Part shown: positions 17,990 to 25,677 of the stretch, piece by piece | Position numbering within the stretch: position 1 is the stretch's first letter | How the letters are laid out: each line of letters begins with the position of its first letter | Source of the DNA: CTSoil-043 sp963821235 | Lineage (GTDB): Bacteria > Chloroflexota > Limnocylindria > Limnocylindrales > CSP1-4 | NCBI GenBank assembly: GCA_963821235.1 | Contig: CAWGCS010000001.1 | Coordinates: forward strand, 1,240,001-1,304,000 | Length of the DNA stretch: 64,000 nt | Reading direction: 5' to 3' | Translations under genes and position numbers: made by a program | Notes under the pieces: generated by a model | The model's input: only the letters and a program-made list of their open reading frames with translations | What the model was told of the DNA's origin: nothing | The model's database searches: none

Positions 17990-18139
17990 ATGAGGATCCT
18001 GAGCGTCGTCGGGACGCGACCCCAGCTCATCACGGCGGCCGGAATCGCGCGCCGGATCCCGACGCCCTCGGATCCTGAGCCTCAGTCCGACGCCGTCCCG
18101 CCCATGCGGTCGAGGAGCTCCGAGGCGACCGCGCGGTAG
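17990..18139 (+). pseudogene. Truncated UDP-N-acetylglucosamine 2-epimerase (WbpI/WecB) N-terminal stub
   Basis: An ATG 17 bases after the dehydrogenase stop opens a 49-codon frame. Its first 23 residues (MRILSVVGTRPQLITAAGIA plus RRI) match the conserved start of the UDP-GlcNAc 2-epimerase family, normally about 360-380 residues, where the V-[VI]-G-T-R-P-[EQ] motif binds the nucleotide. After about 18060 the similarity stops and the frame runs into the antisense end of the ParA gene at 18082. This looks like a gene cut off by a deletion or rearrangement junction near 18060. The missing step would turn the gluco into the manno configuration. Confidence 0.7.
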
Positions 18140-18843
18140 TCCTGCGCGGCGGGGCTCCAGGGCGCGTACTGGGTGATCGGCATCCGCAGCGCCGGCGCCT
18201 CGGCGAGGCGGATCGTCTCGCGGATCGTCTGCTCCAGGACCGCCGTGCCGAACGAGGCGCGCAGCTGCGCGAGGACCTCCCTGGCGTGGACGGTCGAGTT
18301 CACCCGGCAGGCCAGGATGGCGAGGAGCTCGATGCGGCGGTTGACCTGCGCCCGGGCTCGCCTGATCGAGTCGACCACGCTGGCGACCCCCGGCAGCGCG
18401 AGGGCGTGCGCCTCGACGGGGACGATGACGTGGTCGGTCGCGACGAGGGGAGCCAGCGAGAGGTGGCCGACCGTCGGCGGCGTGTCGACGAGGATGAGAT
18501 CCCAGTAGTCGGGCAGTCGGGCGAAGCCACGCACGATCGCCATGCCGGTGTCATTGAGGCTGCTCTCGCCGGAGGGGACGAGGCTCGGGCCGGCCGGGAT
18601 GAGGTCGACCCCGCGCGCAGTCGAGGTCTGCACGACCTCAGCGACGCGGATGCCGCCCCGCGAGAACTCCACCAGCCCAACCGGCGACTCGTGCCCGCCG
18701 AGCCAGAGGGTCGCCGACCCCTGGGGATCGAGATCGATGACGAGGACCCTTAGACCAAGCTCAGCGAACGCCCCGGCCAGGCTCACCGTCGTCGTGGTCT
18801 TGGCGCTCCCGCCCTTGTTGTTCGAGAGCGTGATCGTGCGCAT
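18082..18843 (-). CDS. Orphan ParA/MinD-type ATPase
   Basis: This 253-residue P-loop ATPase starts MRTITLSNNKGGSAKTTTTV: a deviant Walker A with the signature lysine (K10) and the usual second lysine (K15), then VLVIDLDPQGSATLWLGG and ILVDTPPTVGHL (Walker B region). Such proteins dimerise on ATP, bind the nucleoid or membrane, and position cargo through a small partner. There is no ParB-like gene with a KorB/Noc-type HTH and no visible parS or origin; the one-base-spaced upstream gene encodes a small acidic protein instead. It therefore more likely positions a surface or cytoplasmic structure than segregates the chromosome. Its 3' end overlaps the epimerase stub in antisense. Confidence 0.82.
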   Translation of the reverse strand: MRTITLSNNKGGSAKTTTTVSLAGAFAELGLRVLVIDLDPQGSATLWLGGHESPVGLVEFSRGGIRVAEVVQTSTARGVDLIPAGPSLVPSGESSLNDTGMAIVRGFARLPDYWDLILVDTPPTVGHLSLAPLVATDHVIVPVEAHALALPGVASVVDSIRRARAQVNRRIELLAILACRVNSTVHAREVLAQLRASFGTAVLEQTIRETIRLAEAPALRMPITQYAPWSPAAQDYRAVASELLDRMGGTASD

Positions 18844-18844
18844 C

Positions 18845-19414
18845 TCAGGCGCGGCGCTCGACCCGCCGAACGAGGCCGCCGAAGAAGTCGTCAACAGTGG
18901 TCCCCACGCTCTCCGGGACTTCGAGCAGGTCCTCCGGCGCGGTGGGCCCCGGCTCGTGCCCGTTCGCTCGGGCGAACCCGTTGGCAAGCGGCGGTCCGGC
19001 AGCGGATCCGGGGAGGGCGTCCAGCGGTCCGACGGCTCGCGCCAGGTCGATCTCGTCGGTCGCGTCGGCGTTCCGGGTCGCCTCGCTCTCGTCGAGGGCG
19101 CCGGCCACGATGTCGCCGAGCAGGTCCTTCGCGGCGGCCGGAGCCGCCCCCGGCGCGAGTGACAGTGCGCCGACGGGCGTGGTCGCCGGCGCGAAGGTCA
19201 AGTCGTCGGTGGCGGGCTCGTGTTCTCCCTCCCGCCACGCGGCGATCCGGGTGGGCTCGACGGGGATCGCGACCCGGAACGCGTGGCGAAGCGCCTCGTC
19301 GTACGCTGCATCCGGGGCGTCCTGTGGTCGGCCCGCGCGGCCCGAACCCTTGCCGCCCGGCACGAGACGCGCCAGGCGCGCAGCCGCCCCGGCGAACGGA
19401 CGGGCCCGATTCAC
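18845..19414 (-). CDS. Small acidic protein, candidate partner of the ParA ATPase
   Basis: I do not recognise a family. The 189-residue product starts basic (VNRARPFAGAAARLARLVPG) and becomes acidic and Ala/Pro-rich in the middle. It ends in a predicted amphipathic helix, TVDDFFGGLVRRVERRA. There is no membrane helix and no HTH. The stop lies one base from the ParA ATG, so the two are surely cotranslated. GTG at 19414 is preferred because a promoter-like TACAGT box sits seven bases upstream, which would give a leaderless mRNA; GTG at 19423 is the alternative. Position and features fit a ParA-stimulating adaptor, but that is inference. Confidence 0.6.
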   Translation of the reverse strand: MNRARPFAGAAARLARLVPGGKGSGRAGRPQDAPDAAYDEALRHAFRVAIPVEPTRIAAWREGEHEPATDDLTFAPATTPVGALSLAPGAAPAAAKDLLGDIVAGALDESEATRNADATDEIDLARAVGPLDALPGSAAGPPLANGFARANGHEPGPTAPEDLLEVPESVGTTVDDFFGGLVRRVERRA

Positions 19415-19421
19415 GACGAGC

Positions 19422-19449
19422 ACTGTACAGGTTCGGGCGCCAGGGTCAG
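19422..19449 (-). promoter_or_regulatory. Candidate promoter for the acidic protein-parA pair (leaderless)
   Basis: On the minus strand CTGACC (19449-19444) and TACAGT (19427-19422) are 16 bases apart, close to sigma-70-type boxes. The GTG at 19414 follows the -10 box by seven bases, so transcription would begin at or next to the start codon. Confidence 0.4.
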
Positions 19450-19537
19450 GGGTGTCGCGGCGCCACCTCGTTCGGGGCGCGGCACGCCGTCTATCATGGC
19501 CCCGGTTGAGCCGGCAGGATGGCCCTCGGGAGGCTCT

Positions 19538-20410
19538 GTGGGATCCGCCCCGACACTCACGATCGGTTTGCCCGTCTACAACGGGGCGAAGTACGTCACG
19601 GCTGCGGTCGAGTCGATCCTCGACCAGTCCTTCTTCGATTTCGAGCTGATCATCTCCGACAACGCCAGCACGGATGGCACCGAGTCGATCGGTCGGGCCT
19701 TCGCGGCGCGCGATCCACGGGTGGCCTATCGGCGGAACGCCCGGAACGTCGGGCTGACCGGGAACTTCAACCTGCTGGTCCCACTGGCGCGCGGGCGGCT
19801 GTTCAAGTGGGCGACGGCGGACGACGTGCTGCGACCCGGCTACCTGGAGCGCTGCGTCGAGGCGGTTGAGGCCGATCCGGCGGTCGTGCTGGCCTACCCG
19901 AGGACGGACTTCGTGGACGGCGACGGCGCTCCGCTCGACCTCAGCGACCCCGGGTGGCACCTCGTCGCGGACGATCCTGCGGAGCGGTTGCTGCGCGCGA
20001 TCGAGGCAGGTGGCTTCGTGAACGCCGCCCTGGGCGTGATCCGGACCGATGCCCTGCGTCGCACGCGCCTGATGGATCGCTATGCGGGGGCCGACTATCG
20101 GATGATGGCGGAGCTGTCGCTGCTCGGGAAGTTCGTCGAGGTGCCGGAGCGGCTGTACGTGCGGCGGATCCACGAGGGATCGACCGGGGGCAACGTCGGA
20201 CGGGCCTCCTGGCTGCGCCAGTACTACAGCGGGTCGCGACCCGGCCTGCGCGCCCCGTACTGGCGCCTGTGCAGGGACCAGGCCGGGATCGTGGCGGGTG
20301 CGCCGATTCCTCCCGCGCGGAAGGTCGCCCTCCTCGCCCGACTCGCGCGAATCATGGTGTCCCGGCGGGCCCGCCTGCTCGGGGAGCTGACGGAGCTGCT
20401 GAGGGCTTGA
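19538..20410 (+). CDS. GT2-family glycosyltransferase
   Basis: This 290-residue GT-A enzyme begins PTLTIGLPVYNGAKYV, the standard family-2 start. The ELIISDNASTDGT motif (about 36-48) and the ATADDVL segment (about 90-96) give the two acidic sites that bind the nucleotide sugar and metal. There is no membrane helix apart from weakly hydrophobic C-terminal helices. The GTG at 19538 is preferred because CGGGAGG lies six bases upstream; an ATG at 19496 would add 14 residues. It heads the plus-strand sugar operon that continues to 25646. Substrate unknown; rhamnosyl- or glucosyl-transferases of this type are common. Confidence 0.83.
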   Translation: MGSAPTLTIGLPVYNGAKYVTAAVESILDQSFFDFELIISDNASTDGTESIGRAFAARDPRVAYRRNARNVGLTGNFNLLVPLARGRLFKWATADDVLRPGYLERCVEAVEADPAVVLAYPRTDFVDGDGAPLDLSDPGWHLVADDPAERLLRAIEAGGFVNAALGVIRTDALRRTRLMDRYAGADYRMMAELSLLGKFVEVPERLYVRRIHEGSTGGNVGRASWLRQYYSGSRPGLRAPYWRLCRDQAGIVAGAPIPPARKVALLARLARIMVSRRARLLGELTELLRA

Positions 20411-20556
20411 TCCCTTCTGACGGTGCCGGCCGGAGCGATCCGCTCAACGGTGCGCACCTGCACCGGAACGGAGCGCGCGACGCGCCCGGTCATGCCTCTG
20501 CTGTGTACGGTAGTCCCATGACGCCGCGGAGCAGCACACTCGAGGAGGTGAGGCAC

Positions 20557-21018
20557 ATGGAAGCCGGCTCGGCGATCGCCGGAGTGACCGTCGTGCCCCT
20601 GTGCCGCATCCCGGATGAGCGCGGGACGATCTTCCACATGCTGCGGCGAGACGACCCCCACTTCATCGAGTTCGGGGAGATCTACTTCACGTCGATCTAT
20701 CGCGGTGTGGTGAAGGGCTGGCACCGGCACCGCGAGATGACGCTGAACTACGCCTGTATCGTGGGCCGCATCAAGCTCGTCATCTTCGACGATCGACCCG
20801 GCTCGCCCACGCGCGGGTGCCTGATGGAGCGGTTCCTCGGCCCGGACGACTACTCTCTGGTCGTCATTCCGCCCGGGGTCTGGATCGGCATGAAGGGGAT
20901 GACGGACGTGGCCGTCGTCGCCAACTGCGCGACGAGGCCGCACGATCCGGCGGACACGGAGCGCCTCGACATCAGCGACCCGGCGATCCCCTACGACTGG
21001 GCGATCAAGTGCCGCTGA
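20557..21018 (+). CDS. RmlC-like cupin sugar epimerase
   Basis: This 153-residue protein resembles dTDP-4-dehydrorhamnose 3,5-epimerase and related cupin isomerases. IPDERGTIFHMLRRDD matches the N-terminal D-x-R-G segment, GVVKGWHRHREMTLNYACI holds the expected catalytic histidine (H-R-H), and GRIKLVIFDDRPGSPT matches the family's G-x-[IL]-x-x-V strand. It is shorter than classic RmlC (about 180-200). Two starts are possible: ATG 20557, after a strong GAGGAGGTGAGG site, and ATG 20518, preceded by TACGGT six bases upstream. I choose 20557. It probably makes the C3/C5-epimerised keto-sugar for the downstream genes. Confidence 0.78.
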   Translation: MEAGSAIAGVTVVPLCRIPDERGTIFHMLRRDDPHFIEFGEIYFTSIYRGVVKGWHRHREMTLNYACIVGRIKLVIFDDRPGSPTRGCLMERFLGPDDYSLVVIPPGVWIGMKGMTDVAVVANCATRPHDPADTERLDISDPAIPYDWAIKCR

Positions 21019-21028
21019 GCCCGCCGAC

Positions 21029-22303
21029 GTGAGCGACGAGCCCGCGCCGCCATCGATCGAGTGCCGGGCCTGCGGGGCAGGCGTCGTTCCCGTCGTCGAC
21101 CTGGGCCCGCAGCCGGCCGCCGGCACCTTTCCGCTCATCGGGGATCCGCCCGGCGAGCGCCTGCCGTTGCGACTCGGCGTGTGCCGCTCGTGCGGCCTCA
21201 GTCAGCTGGCGGACCAGAGCCCCCCCGAGCGGGACGACCCCGACGGGCCGTCGCTGTTCTCGTCGTCGACCATGGTTGCCCATGCCCGGGGGCTCGCGGC
21301 GGACCTCGTCGGGCGCGGGATCCTCGGCGGTGGTGTGCGCGTGCTCACCGTCGCCAGCCACGGCGCCCACCCGATCCAGTTCCTCCGCGAGCTCGGCCTG
21401 GGCGCCACGATCCTCGAGGGCTCGGACGTTCGCGCCGGCCGCCTTCGAGCGGTCGGCGAGGATGTCCTGTACCTGCAGCTCGACGGCCCGGAGGCAATCG
21501 CGTCGCCGTTCGTTGGCTCCTTCGACCTGATCGTCGACCTCTACTTCGTCGGCCATCTTGAGCGACCGCGCCTGGCCCTGCAGCGCCTGGCGTCGCTGTT
21601 GGGACCGGGTGGGACGCTCGTCCTCGAGTACACGGACTTCGCGGCGAGCATCCGGGCCGGGCAATGGGACACCGTCGGGCATGGCCACCTTGTCTACCTG
21701 ACGCTGGAGTGGCTGGTTCGGGAGCTCGAGGCCCTCGGCCTGGGCGTCGTCGACGTCGCTCCCCAGCCCGTCTTCGGTGGCGCGATGCGAGTCATCGCCC
21801 GGGCGGGCGGGCAACCGGGCTCGTCCGTCGGTGCGGTGCTGGAGCTCGAGAGGTCGGCCGGCATCGGGGGACCCGACGGGCTTGTCCCGCTCGCGGCGGC
21901 GGTTGCCCGCGCGCGTCGCGAGGTCGTGCCGTACCTCCGCGAAGCCGCCGCCGCTGGGAAGCGGATCGTCGGCTACGGCGCACCCGGTCGGGCGATCACC
22001 TTCCTGAACTCGCTCGAGATCGGGCCGCAGCTCCTGCCGTTCGTGGTGGATCGCGCGATCTCGAAGCAGGGTCGGACGATCCCTGGCGTCGGCATCCCGA
22101 TCCTCGCCCCCGAGGTCCTCGCGGTCGAGCGGCCCGACGAGGTCCTGATCCTGACCTGGAACCTGCAGGCCGAGGTTCGGGCGTTCCTCGCTCCGCATGT
22201 CGCCCGCGGCATGCGTCTCCTCGTCGCCGTCCCCCGGCTCGCCGACGTCACGGCCGCGGATCCCGGGCAGGACATCCCGCCGGGGATCGGCGACGTGCGA
22301 TGA
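21029..22303 (+). CDS. Divergent sugar C-methyltransferase-family protein
   Basis: This 424-residue protein has the three-part layout of nucleotide-sugar C-methyltransferases: an N-terminal zinc site (C12, C15, C52, C55), a central SAM domain and a C-terminal Methyltransf_14 domain (KRIVGYGAPGRAITFLNSL). The central domain is eroded. The SAM loop reads VASHGAHPIQF instead of E-x-x-x-N-x-G, and the catalytic YHEH seen in the paralogue at 28306-29565 reads GHGH (about 216-219). It may have lost methyl transfer or changed chemistry. The GTG start lies 10 bases after the cupin stop. It is in the same operon as the cupin and nucleotidylyltransferase. Confidence 0.7.
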   Translation: MSDEPAPPSIECRACGAGVVPVVDLGPQPAAGTFPLIGDPPGERLPLRLGVCRSCGLSQLADQSPPERDDPDGPSLFSSSTMVAHARGLAADLVGRGILGGGVRVLTVASHGAHPIQFLRELGLGATILEGSDVRAGRLRAVGEDVLYLQLDGPEAIASPFVGSFDLIVDLYFVGHLERPRLALQRLASLLGPGGTLVLEYTDFAASIRAGQWDTVGHGHLVYLTLEWLVRELEALGLGVVDVAPQPVFGGAMRVIARAGGQPGSSVGAVLELERSAGIGGPDGLVPLAAAVARARREVVPYLREAAAAGKRIVGYGAPGRAITFLNSLEIGPQLLPFVVDRAISKQGRTIPGVGIPILAPEVLAVERPDEVLILTWNLQAEVRAFLAPHVARGMRLLVAVPRLADVTAADPGQDIPPGIGDVR

Positions 22304-22346
22304 TGCCGGCATGGAGCCCGCTCGTCATCCGCTCCGATCGCCGGCG

Positions 22347-22751
22347 CTCCTGAGCCGCCGATGAAGGTCGTCCTCTTCTGCGGGGGCCGCGGCCTTCGCC
22401 TGCGGGAGCACTCCGAGGCGATCCCCAAGCCGATGGTCCCGATCGGCTACCGCCCGATCCTGTGGCACGTCATGCGCTACTACGCCCACTACGGCCACCG
22501 CGACTTCATCCTCTGCCTGGGCTACCGGGCCGACGCCATCAAGGAGTACTTCCTCCGCTACAGCGAGGCCGTCTCCAACGACTTCGTCCTCTCCGACGGC
22601 GGCCGGCGGGTCGAGCTGCTCGGCTCGGACATCGAGGACTGGCGGATCACCTTCGCCGACACCGGGCTCGACACCACGATCGGGGAGCGCCTGCGCCGCG
22701 TCCGCCACCTCCTGGCCGGCGAGGAGATCTTCCTGGCCAACTACGGGGACA
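22347..22751 (+). repeat. 405-bp perfect inverted repeat, left copy
   Basis: By eye, this stretch is identical to the reverse complement of 27908-28312. It begins 14 bases before the ATG of one RfbF-like gene and covers its first 130 codons. The match ends abruptly at both sides (G against T before it, C against T after it). The copies face each other across 5156 bases. See the right copy and the findings for the inversion hypothesis. Confidence 0.93.
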
Positions 22752-23146
22752 CCCTCACGGATGCGCCCCTGGATCGGCTGGTCGACGATTTCCGCGCCAC
22801 GGACGCCGTCGCCACGTTCCTCGCGGTACGCCCGTCCGAGTACCCCTTCCGGGTCCTCCGGACCGACGGCAGCGACAGGGTGCAGGCCCTGGTCCGGCCG
22901 GCCGACGCCGACCTCTGGATCAACGGCGGGTACTTCATCCTGCGGCAGGAGGTCTTCGATTCGATCGAGCCCGGCGACGAGCTGGTCGAGGCTCCCTTCG
23001 CGCGGCTCATGACGGCGGGGCGCCTGCGGGCCACCCGGTACGAGGGCTTCTGGGCCCCCTTCGACACCCTCCGGGACCTCGAGCACCTCGAGGCCCTGGC
23101 CGCGGGCGGACGGGCGCCATGGGCCCCCTGGGAGGCGCGCGCGTGA
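22361..23146 (+). CDS. RfbF-like sugar-1-phosphate nucleotidylyltransferase (copy A)
   Basis: This 261-residue GT-A-fold enzyme is closest to glucose-1-phosphate cytidylyltransferase (RfbF). It has the nucleotide loop FCGGRGLRLRE (6-16), PKPMVPIGYRPILWHVMRYY, DFILCLGYRADAIKEYFLRY and the metal aspartate in NYGD (127-130). It would activate a sugar-1-phosphate to an NDP-sugar (CDP if it is a true RfbF). Residues 1-130 are identical to copy B at 27441-28298, while the rest is clearly different. No CDP-glucose 4,6-dehydratase is obvious nearby; the SDR gene at 23834 is the only candidate. The stop overlaps the deacetylase GTG. Confidence 0.85.
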   Translation: MKVVLFCGGRGLRLREHSEAIPKPMVPIGYRPILWHVMRYYAHYGHRDFILCLGYRADAIKEYFLRYSEAVSNDFVLSDGGRRVELLGSDIEDWRITFADTGLDTTIGERLRRVRHLLAGEEIFLANYGDTLTDAPLDRLVDDFRATDAVATFLAVRPSEYPFRVLRTDGSDRVQALVRPADADLWINGGYFILRQEVFDSIEPGDELVEAPFARLMTAGRLRATRYEGFWAPFDTLRDLEHLEALAAGGRAPWAPWEARA

Positions 23147-23802
23147 GCCCGCTGTGCGAGCGCCTCGGCCTGCCGCTCGACCGCAGCCCGCGGATCCTCG
23201 TCGTCGGCGCGCACGCCGACGACGCGGAGATCGCGGCGGGCGGCACGATCGCGCGCCTCGTCGCGGAGCGGCCCGACGCGACGATCGCCTGGCTGGTCCT
23301 CGCCGCGGCGGACCCGGCCCGGGAGGCTGAGGCTCGCGCCAGCGCCGGCCGGCTCCTCGCCGAGGTCGCCGGTCGCGAGATCGACGTGCGCGGCCTCCGT
23401 GACGGCTATCTCCCCTACGACGGCCCGGCGCCCAAGGAAGCGGTCGCGGAGCACGCGGCGCTCGACCCCGACCTGGTGATCGGCCCGCGACGTGACGACG
23501 CCCACCAGGACCACCGCCTCGTGGCGGAGCTCATCCCCCAGGTCTTCCGGCGGGCGACGATCCTCGAGTACGAGGTGCCCAAGTGGGACGGCGACCTCGG
23601 CACCGCCAACCTCTACGTCCCCTTGACCGTCGAGGAGGCCGCGGCCAAGGTGGAGCACCTGCTCACCGCCTTCCCCTCGCAGCTGGGACGGACGTGGTAC
23701 ACGGAGGAGACGTTCCGGGCCATCCTTCGCCTGCGAGGCATCGAGTGCCGGGCGCCCGACGGGCTCGCCGAGGCGTTCATCTGCCGCAAGCTCGTCGTCT
23801 GA
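23143..23802 (+). CDS. PIG-L/LmbE-family deacetylase
   Basis: This 219-residue zinc hydrolase removes N-acetyl groups from amino sugars or related substrates. VVGAHADDAEIAAGGT (about 20-35) gives the metal-binding H-x-D-D motif (H24, D26/D27), with Ala in place of the common Pro. RRDDAHQDHRLV (about 114-125) gives the second metal histidine region. The GTG start is within the GTGA overlap with copy A of the nucleotidylyltransferase, which strongly couples deacetylation to the NDP-sugar pathway. No signal peptide is seen, so it acts in the cytoplasm. Confidence 0.83.
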   Translation: MSPLCERLGLPLDRSPRILVVGAHADDAEIAAGGTIARLVAERPDATIAWLVLAAADPAREAEARASAGRLLAEVAGREIDVRGLRDGYLPYDGPAPKEAVAEHAALDPDLVIGPRRDDAHQDHRLVAELIPQVFRRATILEYEVPKWDGDLGTANLYVPLTVEEAAAKVEHLLTAFPSQLGRTWYTEETFRAILRLRGIECRAPDGLAEAFICRKLVV

Positions 23803-23833
23803 CCGGTCCGACCGAAGCGGAGGCTCTCAACGC

Positions 23834-24892
23834 ATGCGTGTTCTCGTCACGGGCCAGCGCGGCTACATCGGGGCCGTCCTCGTGCCGATCTTCCAGGCCG
23901 CCGGCCACGAGGTGGTGGGCCTCGACAGCGACCTCTACCGCGGCTGCGACTTCGGCGATCCGGCGGCCGTGCCGGCGGTGCGCCAGGTTGCCGACGACCT
24001 GCGCGACGTCACGGTCGACGAGCTCGACGGGATCGAGGCGATCGTCCACCTCGCCGCCCTGTCGAACGATCCGCTGAGCGACCTCGACCCGGTCCTGACC
24101 TACGACATCAATCACCTCGCCAGCGTCCGCCTGGCGCGCCTGGGCCGCGACGCGGGCGTGCGGCGCTTCCTCTTCTCGTCGTCGTGCAGCAACTACGGGG
24201 CCGCGGGCGGCGCCCTCCTCGACGAGACGTCGCCCCTGCGGCCGGTGACCCCGTATGGCGAGTCGAAGGTGCGCGTCGAGCGCGACCTCGCTGAGCTCGA
24301 CGGCCCGTCGTACACCGTGGTCTCCCTGCGCAACGCGACGGCCTACGGCGTCTCCCCCCGCCTGCGCTGCGACGTCGTCCTGAACAACCTCGTGGCCTGG
24401 GCCCATGCCACCGGCGTCGTCCGCCTCAAGAGCGACGGCACGCCGTGGCGGCCGATCGTCCACATCCGGGACATCGCGCAGGCCTTCCTCCTCGCCCTCG
24501 ACGCGCCGCGGGAGGCGGTGGCCGGGGCCGCCTTCAACATCGTGGCGACGGCCGAGAACTACCAGGTTCGCGATTTGGCCCGGATCGTGGCCGACGTCGT
24601 CCCGGGATGCACCGTCGAGATCGCACCCGACGCCTCGCCGGACGTCCGCAACTACCGGGTCCGCGGGGACCGCTTCGCCGAGGCGGTCGGCTTCGAGGCA
24701 GCGTGGGACGCGCGCCGAGGCGCGGCGGAGCTGGCGGCCGCCTTCCGCTCGACCGGGCTGACGCTCGACGAGGTGGAGGGACCGCGGTTCCAGCGGATCG
24801 CCCGCATCCGGGAGCGGCTCGCCGGCGGGTCGCTCGGGCCGGATCTGCGGGCACGACCACCGGGACCGCCGGGGCTGCCGGCCGGCGGATGA
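23834..24892 (+). CDS. NAD-dependent nucleotide-sugar epimerase/dehydratase (extended SDR)
   Basis: This 352-residue extended short-chain dehydrogenase has the NAD loop VTGQRGYIG (about 5-13), an HLAALSNDP segment, SSSCSNYG with the catalytic Ser/Thr position, and YGESK (Y141, K145). GGAGG lies about nine bases before the ATG. Members with this VTG-x-x-GYIG start and HLAALSNDP segment often sit beside RfbF-like and C-methyltransferase genes. Whether it acts as a 4-epimerase, 4,6-dehydratase or 4-reductase cannot be told. It belongs to the invertible segment between the 405-bp repeats. Confidence 0.83.
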   Translation: MRVLVTGQRGYIGAVLVPIFQAAGHEVVGLDSDLYRGCDFGDPAAVPAVRQVADDLRDVTVDELDGIEAIVHLAALSNDPLSDLDPVLTYDINHLASVRLARLGRDAGVRRFLFSSSCSNYGAAGGALLDETSPLRPVTPYGESKVRVERDLAELDGPSYTVVSLRNATAYGVSPRLRCDVVLNNLVAWAHATGVVRLKSDGTPWRPIVHIRDIAQAFLLALDAPREAVAGAAFNIVATAENYQVRDLARIVADVVPGCTVEIAPDASPDVRNYRVRGDRFAEAVGFEAAWDARRGAAELAAAFRSTGLTLDEVEGPRFQRIARIRERLAGGSLGPDLRARPPGPPGLPAGG

Positions 24893-24899
24893 TGGGTCG

Positions 24900-25646
24900 A
24901 TGAGCCGGTACGACCCCAGCGCCTATGGAGCGGCGTGGTCCCGGGACTACGACCGCCTGTTCGACCCACGCGACGATCCGGCCGCCATCGTGGTGGCCCT
25001 CGGTCGCGTGACCGGCGGACGGTCGCTCCTGGAGCTCGGCGTCGGGACCGGACGGCTCGCCATCCCCCTCCATGACGCCGGGTGGCGCGTGGTCGGCGTC
25101 GACGCGTCGGACGAGATGATCGAGGAGCTCCGCCGCAAGGCCGGGGACCGGTCCATCGAGGTCCATCGCGGCGACATGCGCACGGTCCGGCTCGACGACC
25201 GGTTCGATGTCGCCCTCCTCGCGTTCAGCACGCTGTACCTGCTCCCGGATCAGGAGGCCCAGGTCGACTGCCTCGTCAATGCCACCCACCACCTGGCGCC
25301 GGGAGGCCTGGTCGTCATCGAGGCGTTCGTCCCGGACCACACGCGCTGGGACCACGGGAGGCGCCTGGCGCTCTCGCGCTGGGATGCCGACGGGGTGGAG
25401 ATCGAGGCGGCCCGTCATGATCGGTCGGCCCAGGCGATCGACGTACAGTACGTCGCGCTCGGGCCCGGCGGGATCGGCCTCCGACCCCTGAGGCTCCGCT
25501 ACGCGTGGCCCGCCGAGATCGACCTCATGGCCCGGATCGCCGGGCTGCACCTCGTCGAGCGATGGGCGGACTGGAGCGGGGCACCCTTCGCGTCATCGAG
25601 CGACGGCCACGTCTCCGTCTACGCGACCGGCGTGGCGGGGGGTTGA
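24900..25646 (+). CDS. Class I SAM-dependent methyltransferase
   Basis: This 248-residue enzyme has the Rossmann motif LLELGVGTGRLAIPL (motif I, about 43-57), VVGVDASDEMIEEL (motif II acidic residue) and RGDMRTVRLDDRFDVALLAFST (motifs III-IV). The substrate is unknown; position at the end of a nucleotide-sugar operon suggests O- or N-methylation of the sugar. The ATG is seven bases after the epimerase stop. It faces the minus-strand operon across a 31-base gap with no clear hairpin. Confidence 0.8.
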   Translation: MSRYDPSAYGAAWSRDYDRLFDPRDDPAAIVVALGRVTGGRSLLELGVGTGRLAIPLHDAGWRVVGVDASDEMIEELRRKAGDRSIEVHRGDMRTVRLDDRFDVALLAFSTLYLLPDQEAQVDCLVNATHHLAPGGLVVIEAFVPDHTRWDHGRRLALSRWDADGVEIEAARHDRSAQAIDVQYVALGPGGIGLRPLRLRYAWPAEIDLMARIAGLHLVERWADWSGAPFASSSDGHVSVYATGVAGG

Positions 25647-25677
25647 CCCCCGGGCGAACGCAGGCTGGGTACCCCAC

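Noticed and set aside
18082..19414. Replication origin or plasmid partition locus at the ParA gene
   Set aside because: No ParB with a KorB/Noc-type HTH, no parS-like palindromes, no DnaA-box cluster and no AT-rich region nearby.
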